From contig NC_058339.1 of the NCBI RefSeq assembly GCF_905475395.1, positions 7,076,001 through 7,140,000 of the forward strand: a stretch of DNA of 64,000 bases, read 5' to 3'. Positions within the stretch are counted from its first letter, which is position 1, and each line of letters opens with the position of its first letter. The position numbers and the translations under genes were made by a program. Shown here in pieces: positions 12,903 through 25,664 of the stretch. Origin of the DNA: Chrysoperla carnea (taxonomy: Eukaryota > Arthropoda > Insecta > Neuroptera > Chrysopidae). The notes below the pieces were generated by a model. That model was given only the letters and a program-made list of their open reading frames with translations, was not told the DNA's origin and ran no database searches.

Positions 12903-13345
12903 AAAAAAGTGTTCGTTAATGAGTAACGTAGGTCAATTGGAGACCGTTAGAGACAGAACAAAAAATTAATTATAAAAAATGATCCTTATAAAAACAACTA
13001 TTGTATGAAACATTTTTTTCGTAAACATCATTGATTACCCGTGAGGCCACAAATTAGGTTAGAAACATTATATAGTATGTATACAGGTATTGTGTATATA
13101 TTCTAAATTAATACGTTACATAAATTATGTATATGTTTGTTTGTTTAAAGCATATAGTATACTATATTCAATGTGGAGGTGAGAAAAAAGATACTCTTAT
13201 TACTTTGTGTGTAAGTGTAGATATCTTTCTTTACTTACATAACGTAAAAATACAAATGGTTGCGTAATTCAGCACTGCCTATATATGGTGTTTCAACAAC
13301 TAACTCAGTCAATAGTTTGTTTTCACTTGTTTATGTTTACTTTTA
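12903..13345 (-). repeat. Repeat family A, copy 3
   Basis: Reverse-orientation, diverged copy. It contains the complement of the CTAACGGTTTACAAG region (here ACCGTTAGAGACAGAACAAA), the GTAAACATCATTGATTACCC block and the terminal block AACTCAGTCAATAGTTTG with TTTTCACTTG. Confidence 0.65.
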
Positions 13346-14077
13346 CCAATATCTATCAATATAATATTTAGAATAATTCAAATCTAGCACGGAACGCTTT
13401 TCTACGATAAAATGATTTTTTCTTAATCACTCTATTTTTTTTTTGATCTTATAGAAATTTCAGGATGCGATTTCCATTAATGCTTTATCGCTTTTTTAAT
13501 GATTAAAAGATATCGTTTACAATTTCTCAACTGGATTTGTCTAGTTAAACAATGCTTTTGAAAAATGTATTTTTTTTTTTTGAGTGATAGATATTCTTAA
13601 TAAAAGTGCATGAACAGAGTGAATGAACAGTGAATGTACTATTTATTTTAAAATGAATTTACCTGAATGTTTGTTAAGTAATATCTACAATTAATAATAA
13701 ATAGCAAGTATATTCTTCTCATTCATTCATTAACTCACTGTTCTAAAATTACTTAACACAAATAAACCAAACATCATCTCAGTAATTTATTAGGTATATA
13801 TTATTCTGTTATACATAAGTAAATATATTAATAAAGAGTATTCGAAGCTTAGTAGATAAGTATACTTTTATTTTAAAATCCAATAAGAAGTGTTATAAAT
13901 TTCATGTGTTTGTAATCTTATGTTTTGTCATGGGACAAATTAAATCATTTGTTTTTTCCGAGTACAGAAATTTATTCATTGTCATCGTGTTGCCAATTCA
14001 GTGGACTGAAAAACAATTTAAAATAATGACAACCTCATCCCGAAGTTGGCCGTTTCATATTGAAATAGAGTAAAACT
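13346..14077. other. Intergenic, no recognisable feature
   Basis: AT-rich. A weak inverted pairing exists between GAATGAACAGTGAATG near 13620 and TTAACTCACTGTTC near 13730. No gene. Confidence 0.45.
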
Positions 14078-16400
14078 TCTTTCAAACAATTTCCAAACGA
14101 TTGGAACAAGTACAGCTAAATATTTGTATTTACAATAGAATGGGATTGAATTTAAAATATGAATTCATTGATACAAAATCACTAAAGTTAAATAAACAGA
14201 ATCATTACTTCTATGAAAGAGATTGATTTTAGTTTCAAGTCATGCATTTTATTGATGGAAAATTAAATTGTACTTAGTTGGAATATATTATAATGTAAAT
14301 AAAGCGAATTGATGAATTAAAAGAAAATTTCTTTGCGTTTACTTTAAATAGAGTATTTGGTTATTATGATCGTATATCTATCATGTCTAGTCCATATGTG
14401 ATTGAGTCAACTTCGTGAAGATTGTTGTTATCAGTTAACAGAGAGTTTGAAATAAACATATTGATCATTTTTATTTTGGTCCATTTGGCTATGGCCATTT
14501 TGCTCCCAAAACCCAAAACTCAATTACTTCTCGGGTCGTATATGACATCCATACAATTAAATTTTAAAAATCGTCAGGTTTTGTTTACGCATTATTATTA
14601 TAAATCAATCTACATAACAAGATTTCATAGTGACAAGATTTCTTTAAAAGTAAATTTATATAAAGTAAAATCGAAATTTTATGAAATGATTTTTGAGAAA
14701 ATTCTTAAAAATGCACAACACAACAGGTATACAGGGTAAAGTAAGCTTCAAGAGCCGATTATTAATGATATTTCTATTAAAATTCATGAGAATTCCGGAA
14801 GTGAAAAAAAAAACAATTATATGCACTATTTTTATCTAAGGCGTAATTATAATTAATAAAAAAAAAACGCGTAATAAAGATTAAAATTCATTTGAGATAA
14901 GTTTTGTTTTTTGTATAAACCACATACACAATTGATAAAGTATTGAAATTGATAATATCAAAAATTTATGACGTCAATTGGATTTCCATAATAATTGTTT
15001 ACCCTACTTCATTCTGATAACAGCAAATATCTTATCCGACAATAATTAATTACTTCAAAAAGGTAATTATATTAAAATTCTTTGTTAATTAAGAGTCTAG
15101 TTTTTGTACTCAAAACACGTTGTACTGTTTTTCTGTAAGAAGCAAAATCGGTACTAGGGCAATTAGTTTCCTGTTGTCGAATTTGCACATATTACTCATA
15201 AAAATGTAAAACTAGGCTTGATACCATGACAAAATTTGAAAGTGAAATTAAAAAACGAAGAAGTTGGAACGATTCAAAGATTGCATTTAAGGTTGCCCAT
15301 CTCCTTTTAGCAAAACAAAGTTTAAAATGTATCTCTATGGTGATATCCGAAAACGACGTCATTAACCTATATCCTCCTCTTTGTTTAATTAGGAGTTTTA
15401 AACAGTCCGTTCTGCCCTTGCAGTGAGAATTCTTCACCTGAAGTGTTCTAGGGAAATTTTGGAACCATGTATTATTTACAACGAGTCAATAAAACTAAAA
15501 CTCATATCACTTTTACCGTTTTTTAAAGTAAAATAAAACCTCAAGGTTAATCAACTTTTTTTAAAGTTTATTTTTTCCAATTTTACATTATAAAAACTTT
15601 TAGGTAATTCAAATAACCTATTGATTTATCCGGTATTTTTTATTTATTTACCTCTTACGGTAGTGGAATCTTGTATATCAAAGAAATTGGTTTTTCTACT
15701 AAAAGCAGATATTCCCCAGGTTCATTGTTTTATTATATATTATTGTTTTCAAATGCAACATAGTTTTAAACAATCTTTTTGTTATTGATTCTACCACTTA
15801 TAAATATTATAACAAAATACTGATGTTATTGTCACAACCACATGAGCAGGTTAAAAAGGTTTATTTGAAAAAAAAATCAATTTCTTTGAGTCGGATTCGA
15901 ATCATTAACAAATTAATTACTATTAATTTTACTGTCTTAAGTCCACTGCTGTACCAACTGCGCTATCGATGGTTCTTTATATGTACCAAAATAGCCTATA
16001 TATTATAACAATGATCCATAAGTTTATTTCAAACTCCTTGTCTATTAGTAACAATAATCTTCATGTGATTGGCTCAACTCCACATTGGTTTGACATGACA
16101 GGTAATAGTTCGTATTAACCAAATCCTATATTTTAAGCAAACGTAAATATATGTTCTTTTAATTCGTCTATTCGCTTCATTTACACGATTATATATTCCA
16201 ACTAAGTACAATTTTATTTTCCATCAATAAAATGCATGACTTTAAACTAAAATCATTCTCTTTCATGGAAGTAATAATTTTGTTTATTTAACTTCAGTAA
16301 TTTTGTATCAATGAATTCATATTTTTAATTAAATCCCATGTAAATACAAATATTTGGCTGTACTTGTTCCAATCATTAGGAAATTGTTTGAAAGTGTAAG
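14078..16400. repeat. Long inverted repeat pair (about 400-bp arms) with 1.5-kb spacer, family L
   Basis: The left arm (about 14078-14475) begins CTTTCAAACAATTTCCAAACG and the right arm (about 16008-16400) ends with its complement. Matching blocks run in order and inverted: GGAACAAGTACAGC, ATGAATTCATTGATACAAAA, CATGCATTTTATTGATGG and TTTGAAATAAAC. The arms differ by scattered substitutions and small indels. The spacer holds a 105-codon frame at 14422-14739 without recognisable motif and a tRNA-derived unit near 15845-15985. It is either one element with long terminal inverted repeats or two copies inserted in opposite orientation. Confidence 0.75.
15845..15985 (-). repeat. tRNA-derived SINE-like unit
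   Basis: Read on minus, an A-box-like stretch TAGCGCAGTTGG is followed by an anticodon-arm-like GTGGACTTAAGAC and then by a B box GATTCGAATCC. The distance between boxes is longer than in a normal tRNA without a long arm, and the acceptor stem does not pair. It is therefore a tRNA-derived SINE or tRNA pseudogene, not a functional tRNA. Confidence 0.6.
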
Positions 16401-17630
16401 AATAAAAGGATTCAAAGAAAACTTTCAAATTTTAAGAATAATTCTGCTATAGTTTTCATTTCAATAAAAGTTGACTTTCATTTCACCTTGAACACTTTCT
16501 TTAATAAAAAAACTGATAAACTGATTCAAATAAATCAACTTTTATACGAATCATTTTGTATGAGATATTGACGAGATATTTCAAATACAAAACTAGGTAT
16601 TTCAATATTGCGTTGAAAAACTTCTTTAGAAAAACAAAATAAAAACATCGTGATATAGATCATCTTTTAATAATAATAATATAACGTTCCCGTTATTTAT
16701 AAGAAAAGAAAATCCCGTTATGTATTCTTTTATACAGACATACTCTTTTAATGACAATATGTATATACTTATGGGGAAAATGAATTAAAATTTTGTAAAA
16801 ATTACATGCAAAAACAATTGGAAATTCCAATAAAGATTCACAGAAGATATGACGACTTACAGATGATATATTGAACAATATTACAATAGTCATGCTATAA
16901 TATGATTTCCCGCTAATTAATTTTCTATGAATTTTTTGAAGTCAAAGTGAAATTAATAATTATAATACGTGTTTCCCTTATTTTTTAGGATGATTATTGG
17001 TTTTTTAATTGGGTATTTTCAGGTCAAATAAAAGTAATATATTGTTTTAAGCTAGAAGACCATACACTTCAAGGACTTTAAACGAATAAACTAGAATAAT
17101 TTTAGACTTACAGGTGGTCCAAAAATCACGTAGTAAATGTAGTATGGGTAATTTTTATTACCACATAACTTTCAAATATTAGATAAAATGTTGAATAACG
17201 CACGCAAATTATTGAAATTTTTATCAAAATCAGTTCCAAGTCCAAGTTACTGACCATTTCCTATGTGATTTTTGTTTTCAGATTTTTCATCTGTTTCAAA
17301 GATAAATATATCTGATCCTACAATTTTTAATTAAAAGTTCGGAACTGTAAATGGAAAAACTGAGAGCCCAGATAGTTTGCCAACTACGTGAGGGTTCTGG
17401 ATACGAGATGCACCATAACTCTCGTGTTATATAATTATAAGAAGAAAATTCCTTTGCAATTGTCCTTAACGTTACCAAGTTAATTATTATTTCATTTTTG
17501 ACAAGGTCTCGATAAATATAAGTAAAATTGATATTTTTTTTAATTTGCAATTTATTTCAACCCTAAAAGCTTTTTTGTCGTTCGAGATATTCGCAACTGG
17601 AATGAAAGCTTTTTTATAAATTTCATTGTC
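16401..17630. other. Intergenic, no recognisable feature
   Basis: Only short AT-rich frames. No repeat boundary or gene could be supported. Confidence 0.45.
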
Positions 17631-17945
17631 TATACAGAATGTTCGATTTACATCTAGGCATATAAATATCACGAGTATGACAGAGTACATGCATTAAGCA
17701 ATGCATTTAAGGAAGAGGTATTATAGATGTTATATGAAATTGCAAAAGTGACTTGTATCGTGGCTTATCTGTTGTAGTTCATCTATTCAACTAACCCCCA
17801 CTCTCCAAACGTCTTACAACTATCTCAACGCATATCGAAGCTTCAACATATGTATATAATACCTCTCACTAAGATTGTTTAACGTATGTATTCTGTCATA
17901 CTCGTGTTATTTATATGCCTAGATGTAAATCGAACATTCTGTATA
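17631..17945. mobile_element. MITE family B, long form
   Basis: A 315-bp element with inverted arms at 17631-17712 and 17868-17945 (outer ends TATACAGAATGTTCGATTT and complement) and a unique 150-bp centre. Arm blocks TTACATCTAGGCAT and ACGAGTATGACAGAGTACAT are shared with the shorter palindromic relative at 23081-23239. No transposase. Confidence 0.85.
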
Positions 17946-18686
17946 ATTGTCCACTCTGAATCCGGTATTTGCAAGCACTCTATATATGCAAATTTTTATT
18001 GACATTTTTAGTATCATGACCTTATTACTAAGTTTTTTAAAACAAGGATGTTTGGATAAGCCTCTTTACGTAATAAAAAGTCAAACAGTGACTGCACTCA
18101 GTAATGTCATACCACTAATTTTTCCCATTATTAGATTGACGCAACCAAAATTTATGACTAAGTACACACATAATCATGTAAAAATACATTGAATGTAGGG
18201 TGTTTCAGGAGGAAAGTTGAAAGTTCGTATAAACATGGCAACATCTTAACCGTTACTAAAATACAGTATTGTCTTAATTTCTATTACAATTGAGATAGGA
18301 TTCATGTTTATATGAACTTCTTGAAACGAAGTTCCTTATCGCAAGTTACATACATTTAACTAGATTGAAAAAATATAACATTTTTACCGCTAGTTTCTTT
18401 TACATTTTGCCTGGATGCAGGTTCCATTACTCTAAAAATTTGCGTATACTGGTTAACTCAAGCTGAATTCCGCTGTGCTGTGAGTGATACAAAATATCAA
18501 CAGTTTACTTTCGTTTTATTTTGTAAAGGCAGTTTTATTCAGATACGATATACAAACTAAATCAATTGTTTGTTTTCACTTGTGATGTTTATTTTGCGTC
18601 TCTGAACGTATGGGTACTATTTCACCTGGAACATTTTGTATAAATTCTTATTATTATGAATTAAGTACATAATCACTACATATTAT

Positions 18687-19148
18687 AAAACAAAGTCGCT
18701 TTTTCTGTCCCTATGTCCCTATGTACGCTTAAATCTTCGAAACTACGCAACGGATTTTGATTTTTTGTATAGATAGAGTGATTCAAGAGGAAGGTTTTTA
18801 TGTATAATACATCCATATTATAGTAGAGTAAGGGGTTGAAATAGGGGTTGAAAGGGATATGCTTCAAAAACTAAAAAAGTTGTGCATAGATTAAGCTCAA
18901 ATATTGACACGATATACAACCAGCTTCAAAGATCTATTGTTTTTATCTACTTTTAACCTTCGGAGGGTAGAAAGTTGTAGCGAGAAAGTGGGAAGGAATT
19001 ATCGAATATTTACAAATATACCTAAGTGGGGTATCAAATAAAAGAGCATGACGTGTACATTACAAAACTGTTATCCCACGCAAGGAAATGTGGAGGGAGG
19101 GGTGCAAGTGGGGATGTTGCCCAGCAAAGCGGGTAGTTCACAGCTAGT
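18687..19148. repeat. Dispersed repeat family J, copy 1
   Basis: Contains ACTACGCAACGGATTTTGAT, AGTGATTCAAGAGGAAGGTT and, at the right, CCCAGCAAAGCGGGTAG with ACAGCTAGTT. The same right-end block occurs inverted at about 32460-32490. Blocks of this type are common in arthropod interspersed repeats. No coding capacity. Confidence 0.6.
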
Positions 19149-19409
19149 TAAAAATAAATTATGGTAGGTACTATATTTTATATTTTACGTTATTTATAAT
19201 CGTAATCGCAATCGTAATATTTTGCTATTGTGTTATCTATCGTAGAAAACAGTGTGTTATGTTAATAATAGGTAAATATTTAAACTGTTCGTAACACATT
19301 GGCGACTTGAATTCGTTCATTTATAAGTACTATTATTAACATAAGAAGCAAATAATACATATTTACGTATATAACTTACGCAAACAATGCGGATTTACTT
19401 AGAACAAGT

Positions 19410-19640
19410 GAAATTTATAAAACCCCAAATGCGGACAAATACGTATTTTTTCTTGTAACTCTCTCCAAACTAATCCGATTTTTTGAAACATAGCTGAGAA
19501 CACTTTCCATTAAATTACCTTTAAAAAAATAAAATAAAATAATCAAAATCGATTCATCCATTAAGGAGCTACGATGCCACAGACAAACACACATAGCGGT
19601 CAAAGGAAAAAGCACTATTTTTGGAGAGATAAGCTAAAAA
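19410..19640. repeat. Dispersed repeat family K, copy 2
   Basis: Parallel to 5745-5965: CACTTTCCATTAAATTACCT, GATTCATCCATTAAGGAGCT, ACACATAGCGGTCAAAG. Confidence 0.65.
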
Positions 19641-19679
19641 TATTAATTTGTATGTTGCTTTTATTCAGTTGTAGTAACT

Positions 19680-20110
19680 AGTTTTTGCTTAATCACACGC
19701 AAATTTGATCCAATTTGGATCAAACAAGTATGTAGTCCCACTACTGTTGTGTCATTTTTTTCAATATTTGGTCAAATTTAAAGTATCTTCGATTAATTTC
19801 GTAAATGCAGTATTGTGGTTTCCACGTTGGGCATAAAGGCCAATAAAAACGATTAACTAGTATCAAAAATGAAAAATATCACTCGAAGCTAGCGAATTGT
19901 AAAATAAAAATTGATTCAAATGCGATAAAGTTTACAATATAACCAAAAATTTTATTTTTTGAACTTTATGTCGCAATAAAAATCCCAAAATTTTTTTTTT
20001 TTGTTATACGCTAAAGTTTAATCAATCAAATATGTAATCTCACTAATTTTGGATTATTTTTTTTCATATATTTGGTCAAAATGCGGTGTTATCCGCGATT
20101 AAAAAACGTT
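19680..20110. repeat. Dispersed repeat family I, inverted relative of about 4680-5080
   Basis: The blocks GATCCAATTTGGATCAAAC, AGTCCCACTA and TTGGTCAAATTTAAAGTATC are reverse-complement counterparts of blocks at 4680-4780, with a partial second unit at 19960-20110. Diverged and noncoding. Confidence 0.5.
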
Positions 20111-21010
20111 CGGTAGTTTTTGCGTTAAAAAGTAACAAAGATTCATTAATATACCTATATCAGATTATAATAAAATAAAGCTACATATAATTCAAATAAA
20201 ATAGCGATTTGTTAGGTTTAAGTTTCCTAGTCAAATAAAGGTAATGGTTTCGTTCCGGTTTTGTGTCCATAGATTATTCGTACAGGATACAGTATTTACA
20301 TAAGTACAGATGTAATTCTTAAATTAATTTTAAAAAACCTATGGAAATTTCATAAATTTGTTGACAATTAAAAATACATATACGTCTTTCATTCCGTACA
20401 AGGAGTTGAATTATTATTGACTTAACGCTTTTGACATCATATTTACGTTGTCAAGAAATTATTATGAATCATTCAATTCGTAAAAGTAATGCTTAATTAA
20501 TATGCTCCATATGTCTTACATATGTATGTGTATTATTAATACCAAATTTGATCGTTTTGTGAAGATGAATCGATTATACAATTCATTAAACCATTGTGGG
20601 TGTATTTTAATTACAAATATGATTCAAGTTATATAAAGCAAACATATTTATCCAATTACAGATTAAACCAGGATTAATTAAGTTGTGACTAATATGTGTA
20701 AAATATATCATTTATTACCTTATATCTTATGATTTTATGACGTAGAGGTTGAAGATTACGTACGTCAGACTACTTATATTACTTTGCATTACTTCTTTAA
20801 TTTGTAAGAGAAGTGTGTGTAAGTATAAGTGTTAGTCAGACATTTCAATTATACTTAAAACCGATATTAATTGTTTTATAGAAAGCGTGTTTTACGAATC
20901 ATCTGTGGTTGATGACAAAGCACGCAATTCAATCATAAAATTATTATTAATTGAATTTATATAAGGTTTTTGGTATTACTTACTATATTTCAATAAAAAT
21001 TAAAATAATT
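20111..21010. other. Intergenic, no recognisable feature
   Basis: AT-rich with no supported feature. Confidence 0.45.
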
Positions 21011-21201
21011 TTATTATTAGTGTATGGCTACAAGATTTGATCTCAAAATTTTTCGAACTTGCGTTCATTCTCAAGAGATTCAATCTAATAAATAATTATA
21101 AAAAAAATTTGTATAAATTAAATTTAATCTCTTGAGAATGAACGCAAGTTCGAAAAATTTTGAGATCAAATAAAAAAACTTGTAGTCATACACTAATAAT
21201 A
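21011..21201. mobile_element. MITE, near-perfect palindrome
   Basis: A 191-bp element whose arms of about 75 bp are near-perfect inverted copies. Both carry ATTAGTGTATG(G/A)CTACAAG at the outside and TTGATCTCAAAATTTTTCGA with AACTTGCGTTCATTCTCAAG inside. One arm has a short T-rich insertion. Few mismatches imply recent insertion or copy correction between arms. Confidence 0.85.
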
Positions 21202-23080
21202 AAATTTTATTTTATTATTTTAATTATTTATTATTAAATTATTATTATTAATCAAGTATTGCATTTTAGAATCTTAACTCAAATCAGACAATAAATAAAC
21301 TCTATTTTTTGTAAAAACATGTAAAAAAAGTTTTATCATGAAGAATGATTTGAGAATTTTTATCATGTTTAAGGACGTTCACAAAAAAATGAGCGTACTT
21401 AAGAAAATATTTGAGACTTTGGTTTCAAATTTTGAGTGTCGATTCTATTAAAACTTTAGAAAATTAAACGAAAATTAAGAATAAAATTTCTTCGATAAAT
21501 ACCAACCATACTATTTGAAATATTGATACCGAAAAATTTATAGAAAATCACTTATAGCCCAGAAAAATTAAAAAGTCCATATGCTTAAAATCCAAGTGAT
21601 GTTTTTTTACCGGGATCATCGAAATTTTTGGGAAGATCCTTATAAGGGGATGGTTTTTAGACTTTTTTATTTTTGCTTGAAAAGTTGTCTTTAGGTATCC
21701 ACAAAAGCCTCCTGACATGTAATAGGTTACAAGTGAGTTACTTGTAACAATATATATGTCAAATTGGAAAAATTGTAAATTTAGCTTCCGATAAATAAAA
21801 GGGACAAAAAACTTTTTCTTATCTTTCATATTTTCTGAAAAATCTACATCAATGTATAATTTTCCGTGTTTTTGTTGGTTTTTCTTTAAACTGTACATTT
21901 TAGGGATAGGGAAATGGAATAGGAAAATGCTCTAAATAAAAGTTGTTAAGCATAAAATTTCCAATTTTTCGCATTTTCGGAAAATCTTTCGCATTTGCGG
22001 AAAAATCAATATTTATTTTGAACCAACGTCTGAGGAAAGAAATTGAGGTTTTTCTAATTATTATCTACCTGTGTTTTACAAACATTAAGCTTGAACATGT
22101 TAGTGTTGTTAATGAGACAAAATTTATCTATGAGCTTAGTTAACTTTCAATTATAAGTGGAAAAATATGAATCAAATACTTTTTAGTGTGTAATTGAAAA
22201 TCCTATGAACGCCAGAATTATTTTTTAGTGGGCGTTTCCCTCAAGCCTTGCTTTTGTTACGTGTCAGCTTTAAATAAATGTTAAAAAAGGGTAAACACAG
22301 AAAATTACTAATCTAATAAAATATTTTTGTGTCTGAAAATATATACATTTCAACAAATTTCAAATAATTCTTTGATATTTTTTTAATTAATATATGATGT
22401 GTAGACATTTAAAAAATACATATAATTTATATATATTTTTCATAACTTATTTATTAGATATATGTTTTTCCAGATGTTCAACGTATTTTTAAAGAAATTC
22501 TTATTTAGTGAAATCATCAATATACATTAAAAACATGCAACTTTATTCTTCCTTAGAGCCTTTCCAAATGGGAGTAATAACCTAAAATTTTACGAATTTT
22601 TTATTGCCCTGTACACTAGACAATCCTCGAAAACGAAGACTCCACAGTAACATGTAAGCTCTATATCATTTAATGTTTGCTATATTAAAGCAAAAGAATT
22701 CGAGAACTATTCAAATGTGATAAAAATTCTAAATTTTTCATTTAAATTTATTAAGTTAGATGATGGGCGATAAAAGGATAATTGCTGCAAGGTAAATATA
22801 GTTAAGCATTAAAAATTTTGCCATAAAATTTTTAATGAGATCTTAGAGCATCAATTATGAACTTGTACGTAATTTTCACGTGTAAATGTAATATTTCACA
22901 TGTGCATTTATTTATTAAGCATAAATTTTGATAATAACCTAGCTAGCTGGCTGTTTGTTTAATTGTATAATAATAATATCGCTTCAAATGATTCTTCAAA
23001 AGTTTATTACTATAGTTTACAATATAGGTTTTAAGTGTTATCAGGAAAAGCTTATTACGATATCCTGTTATAATAAATAT
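21202..23080. other. Intergenic, no supported gene
   Basis: A 116-codon frame on minus (21548-21898) is the longest here. It is Lys/Phe/Ile-rich, lacks a recognisable motif, and has no splice or promoter support, so I leave it uncalled. The rest is low complexity. Confidence 0.45.
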
Positions 23081-23239
23081 TTCAGTTTACATCTAGGCAT
23101 AGACGTACCACGAGTATGACGGAGTACATGCGTTAAGCAATGCATCTAAGTAAGAGGTGTTACATCTTCCTTAGATGCATTGCTTAACGCATGTACTCTG
23201 TCATAGTCGTGGTACGTCTATGTCTAGATGTAAACTGAA
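23081..23239. mobile_element. MITE family B, short palindromic form
   Basis: A 159-bp palindrome with arms of about 70 bp (TTCAGTTTACATCTAGGCAT at the left end and its complement at the right) and a loop of about 15 bp. The inner block ACATGCGTTAAGCAATGCAT matches the long form at 17631-17945, from which this form differs by loss of the centre. Confidence 0.85.
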
Positions 23240-23281
23240 CGATTAGTATTTCCTTTAATGAGGCGATAATTTTATTATTAT

Positions 23282-23394
23282 ATGGGCAACATGGTTGCCT
23301 CAAATAAAGCAAATAGAGCGACTGATTCGACAACGATACATGGGAACAACGGTTCAATAGTCAATTTGACAAACGGCAAGGCGAAAGATGGTCA
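23282..23394 (+). CDS. Possible orphan first coding exon, function unknown
   Basis: An open frame beginning ATGGGCAACATGG has a composition unlike the surrounding AT-rich DNA. It encodes an Asn/Thr/Gly/Lys-rich start (MGNMVASNKANRATDS...) that could be N-myristoylated (MG-N). A GTATGT donor follows at 23395 and would end the exon in phase 2. The open frame otherwise continues to a stop at 23474-23476. The phase does not fit the downstream IP3 kinase second exon, which begins in phase 0, so it is not an alternative first exon of that gene through this donor. No partner exon was identified. It lies 40 bp from a MITE and may be a relic. Confidence 0.25.
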
Positions 23395-24146
23395 GTATGT
23401 TTTGCTAATTCATCATAAACATACTTATGCCCAGATTACAGTGCCTCCCAAAGTTTTTGTCTTACCCATTTGCTAGTTTTTTTTTATTTTTTATAACCAC
23501 TTGCAAAGCAACGTCAAATTTAGACAGCGCGAGAATTGTACTTCATGTCCTGTATCTCTGCGTTGGGATACAAATTTTTTGTTCTCGATTACAATAGTTT
23601 ATTGTAAAAAAAGGTTTTAATAATAAAGTGAAAAGGTGTTTAATTAATAGCTAATTTATTTTATTATAATTGAAAATAAATATATACACACAATATATTA
23701 TATTATGTTTATATATACAATTAATTAATCATTAATTTTTATAAGTAAATATTTTTGAAACTATAATCATTTATTTCAATGACCTTCATTTCATTTGCAT
23801 AAAATATAATAGATATCTACTTAGTTACTTGCGTTATATTCTAAATAAAAAAATTCAAAAAAAAAAATTAGTTCAAATACCTTTAAAAATATAATTGTAA
23901 TAATTAACATTACGATATAAATTGGATGACTATTGACTATTTTAAAACGGCAATTCATCAGAAAAATTTCGGTGAAATGATCGATTTAGCTAAAGAGTAT
24001 CCACAGATTTTTAGTTACCGTATTTCGGAATCTAAGTTTCTCCCAACAACTCAGAGAAACGGTTAAATGAATCTTCACTTTCTGATTGAAGCGCTTTTCA
24101 GAGGTTAGCTGATGCTCATGCTTTTATTAACCGAGTTCAAACCAAA

Positions 24147-24575
24147 AAAAGGAGGTTCTCAATTCGACTGTATTTTTTTTGTATGTTTGTTACCTCAGAA
24201 CTTTTGACTGGGTGAACCGATTTTGATGATTCTTTATCCATTTATCCAAAGCTGGTACTTCTCGTGTGGTCCCATTTCATTTTGGTCTAGTTCTGACAAC
24301 GACATCCATGAGAAAACCATAAAAGACTTAAATTTGCATTCATTATGCACGACAAGAGGACGAATAACTCAATATCACGTCAACCGATTTCGATGATTCA
24401 TTATCTATTTGAAAGCTGGTGCTTCCCGTGTGATCCCATTTCATTTTGGTCTAGTTCTGACAACGCCATCCATGAGAAAACCATAAAAGTCTTAAATTTG
24501 CATTCGTTATGCACGACAAGAGGACGAATAACTCATTATCACGTCGACCGATTTCGATGATTCTTTTTTAGTGAA
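24147..24575 (+). repeat. Repeat family C, tandemly duplicated half
   Basis: A unit of about 165 bp carrying CCGATTT(T/C)GATGATTC, AAAGCTGGT(A/G)CTTC, GTCCCATTTCATTTTGGTC and ATCCATGAGAAAACCATAAA is present twice in tandem plus flanking fragments. A single inverted copy is in barren intron 3 at 56380-56692. Similar blocks are widespread in arthropod repeats. Confidence 0.75.
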
Positions 24576-24611
24576 AAATTAGTTAGTGTACAGATTCACT
24601 AAAAATCACGA

Positions 24612-24944
24612 AATAAAAAAAAACTTTTAACAAAAAGAAAACCGACTTCAAAAGAAAATCTTTTCCAAAACAAATGAATATGCACTCTAAAAGTAAAAAA
24701 ATAATGATTAAAAATTATTGTTTTTTTTTTGGAGTCGGTGTCAGCCAAGCTAATGTAGCAAACTGTTCTGTCAGAGTTGTTTCCTTGGCTGACACCGACT
24801 CCAAAAAAAAAACAATAATTTTTACTACATTATATTATCATTATTTTTTTACTTTTAGAGTGCATATTCATTTGTTTTGGAAAAGATTTTCTTTTGAAGT
24901 CGGTTTTCTGTTTGTTAAAAGTTTTTTTTATTTTAGAAGTACAA
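24612..24944. mobile_element. Palindromic MITE, family C, copy 1
   Basis: The arms run AACTTTTAACAAAAAG, AAACCGACTTCAAAAGAAAA, TGAATATGCACTCTAAAAGT, GGAGTCGGTGTCAGCCAAG and then mirror outward from a centre near 24770. A frame of 96 codons through it is an artefact of the palindrome. A second copy is at 56030-56356, in both cases next to the other half of family C. Confidence 0.85.
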
Positions 24945-24964
24945 GCGATGGAAGTAAAAAATAG

Positions 24965-25664
24965 TCGGGTAAAATATAGTACAAAATCAGGTACTAGGTA
25001 ATTATTCTATACCTGCATAGCAATAGCCTTACATCATTTGATTGTAAATTCGATGAGTAATTTTTATAGTAAAAAATGACGATATTAGACAGAGAATGGA
25101 TTAATAAAAATATTACATAAATCTAATTATAAAGTCCGGCTTCTATCTGCACAAATTTTTTGCTTATCAATAATTAATTTTAACATCATATAAGGTTTTT
25201 TTTAAGACCAAAATTTAATAATATTAAACATAATATAATATACGAATTAAAGTTCAAGTCAATTACAATTAAAGTTTTAATTTAGAAATAAAAATTGTCA
25301 ATTATATGGTTAATACTTCTCAAATTTCCCAAGAATTTGCTTTTAATCTTGTATGATTAACTTTTTTTTTTAATTTTTCTATCGATCGATCATAAATTGT
25401 AAATTATTTTTCTGGAAGAATTAGGGGAAGTTAAGACACAGTGAAACAAAAAAAGTTTGTTTAGGATTTTAAAACAGAATAAAACTTGGTTTAAGGAGAT
25501 ATGCAAGGATTGAATAATACTAGGGATTTCAATAAAACTTAATAAATACATTTTTTAACAAAATTTACAAAAATCATAAAAAATTCCTCTCACCGGACTT
25601 TTTATTATTATGTTATCGTGCAAAGTTGGCTGAAAAATGATGAATCATATAGGCTATCATTTTC
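24965..25664. other. Intergenic, no recognisable feature
   Basis: AT-rich, nothing supported. Confidence 0.45.

Noticed and set aside
14422-14739. 105-codon plus-strand frame next to an inverted-repeat arm
   Set aside because: It starts with a TTG codon inside the repeat arm, is AT-driven in composition, and has no recognisable motif. Kept only as part of the repeat description.
15888-15975. Functional tRNA on minus
   Set aside because: A and B boxes are good but the acceptor stem does not pair and the box spacing is too long; called a tRNA-derived repeat instead.
21548-21898. 116-codon minus-strand frame
   Set aside because: Lys/Phe/Ile-rich, no motif, no splice or promoter support. Length is within what AT-rich but TAA-poor stretches can give by chance.
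24674-24964. 96-codon plus-strand frame
   Set aside because: Lies across a palindromic MITE; its two halves are translations of inverted arms, not a gene.
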